In this document: positions 40,967 to 48,397 of the stretch, one piece after another
How positions within the stretch are numbered: the stretch's first letter is position 1
How the letters are laid out: each line of letters opens with the position of its first letter
Assembly (NCBI GenBank): GCA_016432545.1
Contig: CP066694.1
Location: 558,001 to 622,000 of the forward strand
Reading direction: 5' to 3'
Origin: an archaeon
GTDB lineage: Archaea; Thermoproteota; Nitrososphaeria; Nitrososphaerales; Gagatemarchaeaceae
DNA: 64,000 bases
The notes under the pieces: generated by a model
Told to the model about the DNA's origin: nothing
The model's input: the letters and a program-made list of their open reading frames with translations, nothing else
The model's database searches: none
Position numbers and translations under genes: made by a program

Positions 40967-41811
40967 GATGCTACGAATCTCAATGAACCGTACCCCACGA
41001 CCTGATGCTTGTCGCCGGTCGTGTCGCCGCTGGTCGCGTACTTGAGGAGCTCCCCCCTCTTGAGGCCTAGGGCCCGGGCCAGGGAGACGACGGTCGCGAT
41101 CGGGCCATACCCGCAGGCGGTCACCTGGAGCTCGGCGAGGGTGGAGTAGAAGCCGTCGAGGTCCAGCGCGCAAGCCTCCTCGAGGAGGGCACCGTCCTTT
41201 CGCCTCGCGGACTCGTCCGGCTCGTAGTGCGTCAGGTCGGAGGAGGCGACGATCACAGGCCTCCGCCCTTCGACAGCTGCTTGGAGGCCCCTGGCGACCG
41301 ACTCGGCCGTGGCCTGGTCCTGGAGGAGCATGGAAACGGGGAGTAAGCTCACCGCGTCCCCGAAGATGTGCTGCAGGAACGGAAGCTGTACCTCCAGCGA
41401 GTGCTCCATCCTTTGCGACTCCGGCTCGAAGGAGACGAGGTCGCAGGCGTCGGCGAGCTTGGAGGCGGCCTCGGTGTCGACCCGAAGGGCCCCCAGGGGC
41501 GTCTCCCAGAGACCGGACTCGAAGGTCGAGACCCCGCTCCCCACTCCGTAGTGGTTTGGCGCGACGACCACTAGGAGGTCTGGGTCCCTCAGAGAAGAGG
41601 CGTGCAGGTAGCTGTGCGCCGCGATCGCGCCCGAGTACTGGTATCCGGCGTGCGGCGATACGACGGCGACCGCGTCAATCTTGGCAGGATCGTCCGGCGG
41701 GAGCCTTCCGGGCCCTAGAGGGGAGAGGTATGACTCCTTGATCATCGTGGTCAGCTCGGAGGGGTCGGAGGGATAGAATGAACCGGCGACCGCAGGCTTC
41801 CGGGTGGGCAA
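40963..41811 (-). CDS. MEMO family protein (AMMECR1-partner/class III dioxygenase-like)
   Basis: 282 residues. Conserved His-containing blocks of the family are present: AVVSPHAGYQYSGAIAAHS, APNHYGVGSGVSTFESG, RMEHSLEVQLPFLQ and VASSDLTHYEP. The fold is that of LigB-type non-heme dioxygenases; the reaction in archaea is unknown. It is conserved in archaea beside S2 and MVK, as here. Confidence 0.93.
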   Translation of the reverse strand: MPTRKPAVAGSFYPSDPSELTTMIKESYLSPLGPGRLPPDDPAKIDAVAVVSPHAGYQYSGAIAAHSYLHASSLRDPDLLVVVAPNHYGVGSGVSTFESGLWETPLGALRVDTEAASKLADACDLVSFEPESQRMEHSLEVQLPFLQHIFGDAVSLLPVSMLLQDQATAESVARGLQAAVEGRRPVIVASSDLTHYEPDESARRKDGALLEEACALDLDGFYSTLAELQVTACGYGPIATVVSLARALGLKRGELLKYATSGDTTGDKHQVVGYGSLRFVAS

Positions 41812-41820
41812 GCGTGGCCG

Positions 41821-42513
41821 CTAGTCGCGGCGTTCGGATATACGTTCCTCTAGGATCTCGGCCTTCTGCTCTTCGTCGATCTTGGTCTCGAAGTCCTCTA
41901 TCGAGTACTTCATCGGCGCGTCAGGGGCCAGCTGGCCCGCGTTGACGAGAGTCGACCTTGCGAGCAGCCAGAAGATGGCCGCGATGGCCTTTCGTCCCCT
42001 GTTGTTTCCCGGTATGACCAGGTCGACGTCGTCGGTGATGTTGTCAGTGTCGCAGACTGCGATGACCGGGACTCCCAGCTTGCCGGCTTCTACTATCGCC
42101 TGCGTGTCGGACATCGGGTCGGCGACCAGCACCAGCTCCGCGTCGAGATGGCCGGGGTAGAGCGGGTTCGTGAAAGTCCCTGGCATGAACCTCCCGATCC
42201 TCTTCATCGCGCCAGTCGCCTCGCAGAACTTCTCGACCGCCATGGTGCCGTGCTCCCGGCTGGTGTAGACGACAGTGTTCTGGGCGCCGATCTTCGCGAT
42301 GAACTTCCCCGCGACCTCTATGCGGTCGAGGGTCTGAGGGTAGTCGATCATGTGGAGCCCGTCGGGCCTCGGCTTCGCTGTGAATTTCTCCATGCTCTTC
42401 GTCCGGACCGGGGTCCCGATCCTGATGCCGGTGGCAAGCAGGGCCTTCTCTGAGAGGTTCCCCGCAACGATGGTGTCTTCGGAGCCCGCCTCGTCGTCTT
42501 CGAACTGGGACAT
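41821..42513 (-). CDS. rps2: Ribosomal protein S2
   Basis: 230 residues. Archaeal S2 features: LATGIRIGTPVRTKSMEKF, then YTSREHGTMAVEKFCEATGA, IGRFMPGTFTNPLYP, VLVADPMSDTQAIVEAGKLG and GNNRGRKAIAAIFWLLAR. An acidic 25-residue N-terminal extension and a charged C-terminal tail flank the core. Small-subunit protein; lies between Rpo10 and MEMO. RpoK (Rpo6) and enolase, which often lie here in archaea, are absent. Confidence 0.95.
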   Translation of the reverse strand: MSQFEDDEAGSEDTIVAGNLSEKALLATGIRIGTPVRTKSMEKFTAKPRPDGLHMIDYPQTLDRIEVAGKFIAKIGAQNTVVYTSREHGTMAVEKFCEATGAMKRIGRFMPGTFTNPLYPGHLDAELVLVADPMSDTQAIVEAGKLGVPVIAVCDTDNITDDVDLVIPGNNRGRKAIAAIFWLLARSTLVNAGQLAPDAPMKYSIEDFETKIDEEQKAEILEERISERRD

Positions 42514-42525
42514 CGACAGATCGCC

Positions 42526-42738
42526 CTACTGGACGTCCGCCTTGCGGCTGAAGAAGGGCAGGACCTGGTCGATGACGTCCACTGATGAGATGAGCATCCT
42601 TCGGCAGCAGTATCGTTTGAGCCCGAGGTCGTCGAGTACCTTGGCCGGATCTTCGCCCGACTTGGTCCTGGATTGGAAGGTCACGAACTTCTCGCCGATA
42701 AGGCGCCCGCAGGTGAAGCAGCGGATAGGGATCATCAT
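42526..42738 (-). CDS. rpo10: RNA polymerase subunit Rpo10 (RpoN)
   Basis: 70 residues. IPIRCFTCG with the paired cysteines near the N-terminus, and [20 protein letters not shown] with the CC pair form the zinc bundle of Rpo10, homologous to eukaryotic RPB10. It stabilises the Rpo3-Rpo11 assembly platform. Position between S9 and S2 is standard. Confidence 0.96.
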   Translation of the reverse strand: MMIPIRCFTCGRLIGEKFVTFQSRTKSGEDPAKVLDDLGLKRYCCRRMLISSVDVIDQVLPFFSRKADVQ

Positions 42739-42747
42739 GCTCTCAAA

Positions 42748-43188
42748 TCACCTGTAGCTCTTCTGTCTCTTGCGGCGCGCTCCCGGTCCGCCGAACTTCT
42801 TGGGCTCCGCCTGTCGCGGGTCCCCGGAGAGGAGATACTTGTTGAACGCGTTCATCCTGTCCTTGTACTCACTGCCCCTGACTTGGTCTACGTAGGCCCT
42901 CGCTATCGCCATGGCCGCTGCGTCGGCCTGGCCCATGAAGCCTCCGCCAGAGACGCTGACGTCGATATCGTACTTCTCCCTGAGCTCCGAGACGACGGCG
43001 ATCGGCCCGAGGAGGTGGAGGCGCGCAGGCTCGGGTTCCCACAGTTCGACCGGGGTGCCGTTGACTCGGACCCTTCCGGCCCCGAGGGTGATTGCGGCCG
43101 TGGCCCTTGCGGTCTTGCGGGCACCTGAGTAGAGCTTGGGGGCCTTCTTAACCGCGGGCTTCGCTGAGGCGACCACTAGTCGTTCCAC
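42748..43188 (-). CDS. rps9: Ribosomal protein S9
   Basis: 146 residues from GTG 43188; a second GTG at 43176 that shares a base with the L13 stop (TAGTG) is an alternative. Family sequence: GARKTARATAAITLGAGRVR, then SGGGFMGQADAAAMAIARAY and the basic C-terminal QAEPKKFGGPGARRKRQKSYR, which reaches the P-site tRNA. Follows L13 with a short overlap. Confidence 0.95.
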   Translation of the reverse strand: MERLVVASAKPAVKKAPKLYSGARKTARATAAITLGAGRVRVNGTPVELWEPEPARLHLLGPIAVVSELREKYDIDVSVSGGGFMGQADAAAMAIARAYVDQVRGSEYKDRMNAFNKYLLSGDPRQAEPKKFGGPGARRKRQKSYR

Positions 43189-43616
43189 CCCAGGCTCTTG
43201 GAGAGCTCCTGCATGGTGACGTACACTGGGATCGGGCGCGACGCCGTGGAGTCGGGGAACTGCATCAGCTTCGCCGCGTCGACTCCCTGCGGGACGCCGA
43301 TGTATACCCTGAGCCTCTTCATGGCCAGGCTGCCCTTCGGCTTCTTGCGGGGGACCATGCCCCTGACCATCCTACGTAGGATGTTGTCAGGCCTTCGGGG
43401 GTGGATGGGGCCGTAGATCGGGTTGACCCTGCTTGCGATCTCGAGCTTCTCCTTCCACTCGTTGATAACCGCGGTCCTGGAACCGGAGAGGAGCGACTTC
43501 TCTGCGTTCACGACCACCACTCTCTTCCCCGAGAGGATCAGCTTGGCCACCTTGGAGGAGAGGCGCCCCGCGATCTGGTTGGTCGCGTCGACGTAGGTCG
43601 TGCCACTACTTGACAA
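43176..43616 (-). CDS. rpl13: Ribosomal protein L13
   Basis: 146 residues from a TTG inside the last codons of L18e (11-nt overlap). The frame continues upstream, but only as Ser/Arg-rich shadow of L18e. Core: VDATNQIAGRLSSKVAKLIL, then VVVNAEKSLLSGSRTAVI, GPIHPRRPDNILRRMVRGM and the conserved PRKKPKGSLAMKRLRVYIGV. Large-subunit protein. Confidence 0.94.
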   Translation of the reverse strand: MSSSGTTYVDATNQIAGRLSSKVAKLILSGKRVVVVNAEKSLLSGSRTAVINEWKEKLEIASRVNPIYGPIHPRRPDNILRRMVRGMVPRKKPKGSLAMKRLRVYIGVPQGVDAAKLMQFPDSTASRPIPVYVTMQELSKSLGWND

Positions 43617-43959
43617 GCTTGACTCCGCTGCCCTTCGGGTACTTCTTGATGAACTGCTCAACAGTGAGGGCCGTCCCTCCCGCCGACTCGATCTTTGACT
43701 TCGCGCTGGAGGAGAAGGAAAAAGCGCCCACGACCACCTTCTTGTCGATGCTGCCGAAACCGAGGACTTTGCCGGGGACGAACAGAGCGCCGTCCTGGGC
43801 GGCGATACGAGAGAGGCGTCCGAGGTTGATCGCTACGCGGTTCTCCGTCGGTCCTGAGAGGAGGCGAGATGCTACGCCCCAGATCGGGGCCTTCTGTTCC
43901 TTGGCCGCGCGCTCGAGCATCACCGAGGCGTATCGCAGAAGCGGGTTTGCCGAGGTCAT
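43606..43959 (-). CDS. rpl18e: Ribosomal protein L18e
   Basis: 117 residues from an ATG overlapping the Rpo3 stop (ATGA). Core sequence: APIWGVASRLLSGPTENRVA, INLGRLSRIAAQDGALFVPG, KVLGFGSIDKKVVVGAFSFS and the end VEQFIKKYPKGSGVKLV. Homologous to bacterial L15. The upstream part of the open frame is an Rpo3 shadow. Confidence 0.95.
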   Translation of the reverse strand: MTSANPLLRYASVMLERAAKEQKAPIWGVASRLLSGPTENRVAINLGRLSRIAAQDGALFVPGKVLGFGSIDKKVVVGAFSFSSSAKSKIESAGGTALTVEQFIKKYPKGSGVKLVK

Positions 43960-44594
43960 GACGAGCCTGCCGCGACCGAGACCTGTATCTGTTTTAGCTT
44001 CTTCTCGAGCAGGTCGATTGCCTTTAGGACTATCTTGCCCGCGGGGAGACCCCCGGCTGACTCTACCATCAGGTTGTAGGTGCCTTCGTTCTTGCCGTCG
44101 GTGAGGACTGCGACCGTGCACGGCTGCCACTTCGCGTGCTCCTTGCCTCTTCCGAGGCGCGCGTAAGCTTCGAGCTTGACAGACTGCCCCACGGCGAGCT
44201 TCACGAGGGGTATGCTCTCGCTGACGGGCCTGACTTCCCTGTCCTCTGAGACCAGGTCGCCCGAGGTTACTATCGTGATCTTCTCCTTGCCCTTGGCGTC
44301 GAGGACGAAGAGGACCCGGCACTTGTGGCACCCGAGGGGGTTGCCGCAGTCGCAGTCCTCTGGAAGGTTGTATCTTTCGAGGTCGGTCCTGATCGGGACC
44401 ATGCCGAGGCGGTGGGCGAGTATCTCGTCGTAGAGCACTGAGGAGTTCTCCAGGATCACCACGTCGTCTATCGCCATCGCGGGTACCTCTGCGATGCAAA
44501 AGCGCCTAACGGCGTTGGCATAAGAGCGGTCGATTCCTTCCAGTTGGAGGGTTACAGAGTCCGTAGTCTCTTCTAGGAGCTTGACCTTAACCAT
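43956..44594 (-). CDS. rpo3: RNA polymerase subunit Rpo3 (RpoD)
   Basis: 212 residues from ATG 44594 (GTG 44603 also in frame). The alpha-like dimerisation domain starts GIDRSYANAVRRFCIAEVPA. The insert domain contains clustered cysteines DCDCGNPLGCHKC, which may bind an Fe-S cluster or zinc as in some archaeal Rpo3 proteins. A TATA-like CTTTTAACC lies at 44661-44670, giving a leader of about 45 nt. First gene of the reverse-strand block that runs to GluRS. Confidence 0.95.
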   Translation of the reverse strand: MVKVKLLEETTDSVTLQLEGIDRSYANAVRRFCIAEVPAMAIDDVVILENSSVLYDEILAHRLGMVPIRTDLERYNLPEDCDCGNPLGCHKCRVLFVLDAKGKEKITIVTSGDLVSEDREVRPVSESIPLVKLAVGQSVKLEAYARLGRGKEHAKWQPCTVAVLTDGKNEGTYNLMVESAGGLPAGKIVLKAIDLLEKKLKQIQVSVAAGSS

Positions 44595-44767
44595 CGACCA
44601 CACCTGCTAGGTTGCAATATTTGCCCATGAGACGTACCGCTTCTAGCTTGCGGTTTCTTTTCTGGTTAAAAAGGTTTGGAAGGCGATTGGGGCGTTTCAA
44701 CCCCCCGTCTGCCCCCAGACCGTCGTCCGCCCAACCCTTAACACAAGGCAAGCATCCTCGGGGGCCG

Positions 44768-45469
44768 ATGAAGCGAAGGGGCATCTCCAAGGGGAGGGCG
44801 GCCCTTGCAGGGCTCGCAGTCGTGGCAGTTGTGGTCGCGACTACGGCTTACCTGGGATACTACTATGGCCTCGGCGGCGGACCTGCGGCATCGGGCGATA
44901 GGTTCCAATCCCTTCAGGGCAAGTACTTGGAGTACAACTTCTCTTCCGGGCAGGGCGGGTCGATGAGATGGGAGTTCAGGTTCTCGCAGGTCTCCGCGGA
45001 CAGCGTCAACCTGACGAACAAAGTGACCGGGCTCTTCCACGCAGGCACTTCTGACAATTCAGTGAATGCGACCAACTGGTTCGTTGTCGGGACGGACTCG
45101 CGGCTGGTCGAGAAGGCGGACGTGAGGTACAGCGGACCGTGGTTCTTGGATCCCTCTTCCCCGGACTTCATCAACAGCTCCTTCTTCCTGTGGATTCCGA
45201 AGGGCCTGGGGATCTCTTCCAGCGTGCCCATCGGCTTTGGATACGATACTGGGCAAAAGTCAGAGAGCGTCCCGATTGTCGCGCGCGACACGTTCGTCGT
45301 CGCAGGGCACCAGTGTGTGACCCTGAGGGCGGAGTTGGACCGGACCGGCGCCTTTGGAAGCGAGAGATGGATCTTCTGGTACGATGAGTCCTCCGGGTTC
45401 CTGGTCAAGTTCCAGTTTGGGACGCAGTCGCTCGAACTGGTCGGCGGGAATGCGATCTCCAACCCCTAG
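44768..45469 (+). CDS. Unknown exported protein with N-terminal membrane anchor
   Basis: 233 residues from ATG 44768; the open frame upstream is not protein-like. Positive N-terminus (MKRRGISKGR), then one hydrophobic segment (AALAGLAVVAVVVATTAYLGYYYGL), so it is a signal anchor or cleaved signal. The outer domain is beta-rich with potential N-glycosylation sites (NFS, NLT, NAT, NSS) and a single cysteine. No family recognised. It lies between the two divergent ribosomal operons. Confidence 0.65.
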   Translation: MKRRGISKGRAALAGLAVVAVVVATTAYLGYYYGLGGGPAASGDRFQSLQGKYLEYNFSSGQGGSMRWEFRFSQVSADSVNLTNKVTGLFHAGTSDNSVNATNWFVVGTDSRLVEKADVRYSGPWFLDPSSPDFINSSFFLWIPKGLGISSSVPIGFGYDTGQKSESVPIVARDTFVVAGHQCVTLRAELDRTGAFGSERWIFWYDESSGFLVKFQFGTQSLELVGGNAISNP

Positions 45470-45482
45470 GCCGGAGGCGCCA

Positions 45483-45742
45483 TCAGCCCCGACGGGTCGG
45501 AGAGGCTGCAACAGAAACGGCTTGACTGACCTTGTGTGACGCAAGTCCGAGTACAGCCTCCGAGAGGACCATGATGAGGGTCCCAGCGACGAGTAGCGGT
45601 ATCGTCAGCTGCGGATGCAACAGCGACCGACGTAGGGCGAGCAACTGGTTAGGCACTCTTGAACAAGCCCTAACCCCACAACGAAGGCCCCAACAAGAAT
45701 GAACAAGGCCGCGGCGGTCTGGACCGTCGACCAATTTGGCAT
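45483..45742 (-). pseudogene. Frameshifted small two-helix membrane protein
   Basis: An ATG at 45742 opens MPNWSTVQTAAALFILVGAFVVGLGLVQE-like sequence with one membrane helix, ending at a TGA after CIRS. The next frame continues with a matching second helix (LTIPLLVAGTLIMVLSEAVLGL) to a stop at 45483. The total length, 260 nt, is not a multiple of three, so one frameshift near CGGTCGCTGTTGC (about 45616-45628) joins the halves. It is a decaying gene, a sequencing error, or less likely a programmed shift. Confidence 0.55.
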
Positions 45743-45774
45743 CTCCGCCGTCCCATGATGAGAGCCCTTCAAAA

Positions 45775-45782
45775 CTTATATC
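45775..45782 (+). promoter_or_regulatory. TATA box of the S13-S4-S11 operon
   Basis: AACTTATATCCC centred near 45778 predicts transcription start near 45804, only about 5 nt before the TTG chosen for S13. This makes the upstream in-frame ATGs (45755, 45758) untranslated. Confidence 0.6.
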
Positions 45783-45808
45783 CCAAAGCGGTCGGGCAGG
45801 TTTGGAAA

Positions 45809-46306
45809 TTGTCGACCGCGGCTGAGTTCAGGCATCTCGTGAGGATCGCAGGGAAGGACCTCGAAGGTGGAAAGAAGCTAATCATAGCGCTCTCGGACCT
45901 GAGAGGCGTAGGGTACAATTTCGCGAACGTTATCACCAAGAGTCTCAGCCTCGACCCACGGGTAAGGCTCGGGACGCTCTCAGACGAGCAGATCAAGGAC
46001 GTGGAACGCGCGATTCAGGCCTCTTCGCAGGGGCAGCTGCCGCAGTGGTATTACAACAGGAGGAACGACCCGGAGACCGGGGAGACGAAGCAGCTCCTGG
46101 GGTCCGACCTCGACTTCATCCAGAGGAACGACATCGAGGACGAGAGGAACATCCAGAGTTGGAAGGGAGTAAGGCACAGCCTGGGTCTGAAGGTCAGGGG
46201 CCAGAGGACGAGGACGACCGGCAGGAAGGGAAGGACCGTCGGGGTCAGGAAGGCCACGCTGGTCGCGGCCGCAAAGGCTGCGGCGACGGCTAAGGAAGAG
46301 AAGTAA
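45809..46306 (+). CDS. rps13: Ribosomal protein S13
   Basis: 165 residues from TTG 45809, giving MSTAAEFRHLVRIAGKDLEG at the start as in other archaeal S13. Core: ALSDLRGVGYNFANVITKSL (helix-hairpin-helix-like), then RNDIEDERNIQSWKGVRHSL and GLKVRGQRTRTTGRKGRTVG, the conserved basic C-terminus. A short Ala/Lys tail follows. First gene of S13-S4-S11. Confidence 0.95.
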   Translation: MSTAAEFRHLVRIAGKDLEGGKKLIIALSDLRGVGYNFANVITKSLSLDPRVRLGTLSDEQIKDVERAIQASSQGQLPQWYYNRRNDPETGETKQLLGSDLDFIQRNDIEDERNIQSWKGVRHSLGLKVRGQRTRTTGRKGRTVGVRKATLVAAAKAAATAKEEK

Positions 46307-46309
46307 TTC

Positions 46310-46885
46310 TTGGGAGACCCGAAGAAGGCGAGGAAGCAGTACAACAGGCCGCGCAGCCCTTGGCGGGCTGACCAGTTGGCCCAGGAGCTGTACCTCGTCG
46401 GAACCTTCGGACTCAGAAACAAGAGGGAACTTTGGAAGGCTCAGACGCAGCTAAGCTCCGCCAGGAAGCAGGCGAGGACCCTCCTTGCGGCGACCGAGGC
46501 CGTCAGGCTGCGCGAAGAGAAGAAGCTCCTCGACAGTCTTTACAAGCGCGGGCTCGTGACCGAGGGGGCTTCGCTGGACGACATACTCAGCCTGACGGTG
46601 GAAGATATGCTCGCCAGAAGGCTCCAGACGCTCGTGTTCAAGAATGGGATGGCCCTATCGCCCCTGCACTCCAGGCAGCTGATAGTCCACGGGCATGTCG
46701 CCCTGGGGAAGAGGACGATCACCATCCCCGGGTATGAAGTTCGGCACAAGGAGGAGGCGACGCTCATGTTGCTTATGCCGAAGAAGGAGGCGCCCGCGGC
46801 ACCGGCACCCGCCCCGTCCGAGGGACCCGCTCCCAATCCCGAAGCGGAGCCGCAGGCGGCGGAGCAGAAGGCAGAGGCGAGCTAG
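46310..46885 (+). CDS. rps4: Ribosomal protein S4
   Basis: 191 residues from a TTG start 3 bp after S13. Archaeal S4: GDPKKARKQYNRPRSPWRAD, then LVGTFGLRNKRELWKAQTQL and an S4 RNA-binding domain (MLARRLQTLVFKNGMALSPL, HSRQLIVHGHVALGKRTITI). The last 40 residues are Ala/Pro/Glu-rich (APAAPAPAPSEGPAPNPEAE), unusual for S4 and probably disordered. Confidence 0.95.
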   Translation: MGDPKKARKQYNRPRSPWRADQLAQELYLVGTFGLRNKRELWKAQTQLSSARKQARTLLAATEAVRLREEKKLLDSLYKRGLVTEGASLDDILSLTVEDMLARRLQTLVFKNGMALSPLHSRQLIVHGHVALGKRTITIPGYEVRHKEEATLMLLMPKKEAPAAPAPAPSEGPAPNPEAEPQAAEQKAEAS

Positions 46886-47293
46886 TTGGCCACCGAGGAA
46901 GAGGTCCTGACCGAGAGGTGGGGCGTAGTGCACGTCTACTCCTCCTACAACAACACGATAGTACACATCACCGACCTGACCGGGGCGGAGACGATCGCGT
47001 TCTCCTCCGGCGGCAGGCACGTGAAGGCTGACAGGTTCGAGTCGTCCCCCTACGCTGCGATGCGAAGCGCCTCGGCCGCATCAGAGGTGGCCAAGGGCAA
47101 GGGGATTACTTCGGTCCACATCAAAGTCAGGGCCGTCGGGGGGACCGGGCCCAGGACGCCGGGGCCTGGAGCCCAGGCAGCGATCAGAGCCATCGCGAGG
47201 GCCGGGTTCAAGATAGGCAGGATTGAGGACGCGACCCCAATTCCGCACGACACAACAAGGAAGAAGGGCGGCCGAAGAGGAAGAAGGGCCTAG
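46886..47293 (+). CDS. rps11: Ribosomal protein S11
   Basis: 135 residues from a TTG immediately after the S4 stop. Core: [60 protein letters not shown] and the end [17 protein letters not shown]. Its stop overlaps the convergent HTH gene by 4 bp. In many archaea Rpo3 would follow here; in this genome Rpo3 is on the other strand 2.3 kb away. Confidence 0.96.
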   Translation: MATEEEVLTERWGVVHVYSSYNNTIVHITDLTGAETIAFSSGGRHVKADRFESSPYAAMRSASAASEVAKGKGITSVHIKVRAVGGTGPRTPGPGAQAAIRAIARAGFKIGRIEDATPIPHDTTRKKGGRRGRRA

Positions 47294-48246
47294 GCCCGAG
47301 CCTGCCTCAAGATCTCGACTGAATCGACCTTTCCGTCGCCGTCTCTGTCGGCTCCCCTGAGCACAGAAGCGTAGTCTCCGTCCCTGTACTTTTGGAAGAG
47401 CGAATCGGCGAAGTTGCAGATCCCGATGATGGCCGCCTTTGTCCCCGCGCCCGTGAGGCCAGCCGCCAGGATGCATGTCCGTTGGCTATCCCACGGGTTC
47501 TTGACCTTGGCCACGACGCAGTCGAGCTCTGAGGAGTATGTGGCGCCCCTGTCATCGACTATCGAGCCCCAGAAGCCGCCCGCCTTGAATCGTATCGGCA
47601 GGCTGGGGTTCAGCTCCTCGGCCACCACGTTCGTCCTCGGGCCTCCGACGATTACGAGGTTGTGCCCCAGGAGCTTCTCCGCCCTGAGGTCGACGTCGAG
47701 CTTCACTGGAAAGGTCTGGGGGAGCGAGACGAACTGGCCGAGTGCGAACCCGAGCTGCACGGCGTAGTGCCCGTCCCTCGCCTGGGTGCCGGTCGCCCCG
47801 TGCTGGAGGGGGGAGCCGACGACGATCCATCCGTCGAAGACCCCGGAGGAGAAGAACTCCCTGAAGAACCGGCCCAGCGACTTGGACCTCGAGGACGACT
47901 GCAGGGTCGGCATCGACTCCCCCTCCACAGGGAATTCGACCGCGTACCCGTCCGCGGAGAGGGCGTAGTGGTTGGCCTCTCCCCCGCGGATCGACTCGCT
48001 CTTCACCCGGGCGATCAGGCCCGCCTTCTCGAGCCTGCCGATGTGGTAGTACACCGTCTGGTGGTGGACGCCCAGGGCGCGGGCGACCTCCGCCGGGTAC
48101 TTTGGCCCGCCCGCCAGGAGCTCGAGAATCTTCTGACCCACCTTACTGGAGGCGGGACGGAAGCCGTCAGGCCTGTCTGCGACCAGGACTCTCTTGGCGA
48201 GGCCGTCTCCTCCCTTGGGGTCGAAGAGTAGTTTTTCCTTGTGCAC
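47290..48246 (-). CDS. HTH protein with S-layer-like domain and C-terminal EF-hand
   Basis: 318 residues from a GTG. Residues about 30-100 form an ArsR-type winged helix ([40 protein letters not shown]). The middle resembles the archaeal S-layer-associated domain: [18 protein letters not shown] and [20 protein letters not shown], then [10 protein letters not shown]. The end has a canonical calcium loop, [13 protein letters not shown] (dockerin/EF-hand type). No signal peptide, so the S-layer-like domain is probably intracellular and may sense a ligand or calcium. A TATA at 48269-48277 predicts a leaderless mRNA. Confidence 0.75.
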   Translation of the reverse strand: MHKEKLLFDPKGGDGLAKRVLVADRPDGFRPASSKVGQKILELLAGGPKYPAEVARALGVHHQTVYYHIGRLEKAGLIARVKSESIRGGEANHYALSADGYAVEFPVEGESMPTLQSSSRSKSLGRFFREFFSSGVFDGWIVVGSPLQHGATGTQARDGHYAVQLGFALGQFVSLPQTFPVKLDVDLRAEKLLGHNLVIVGGPRTNVVAEELNPSLPIRFKAGGFWGSIVDDRGATYSSELDCVVAKVKNPWDSQRTCILAAGLTGAGTKAAIIGICNFADSLFQKYRDGDYASVLRGADRDGDGKVDSVEILRQARA

Positions 48247-48268
48247 ACCGGCTGAAGGGCCGGACCAC

Positions 48269-48277
48269 TAATAAACG
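48269..48277 (-). promoter_or_regulatory. TATA box of the HTH/EF-hand gene
   Basis: CGTTTATTAGT on the reverse strand, centred about 26 nt before the GTG at 48246, so the transcript should begin at or next to the start codon. Confidence 0.55.
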
Positions 48278-48397
48278 GTTTTGCATGGTTTCGAGGACAG
48301 CGGGACCTTTCAACCGCGCCAGATGCACAGGTGCCTATGCATGGTCGAGGAATCCCTTTTGCTGGGGTTATTACACAGAGGAGGTTCGCGAAAGGGC

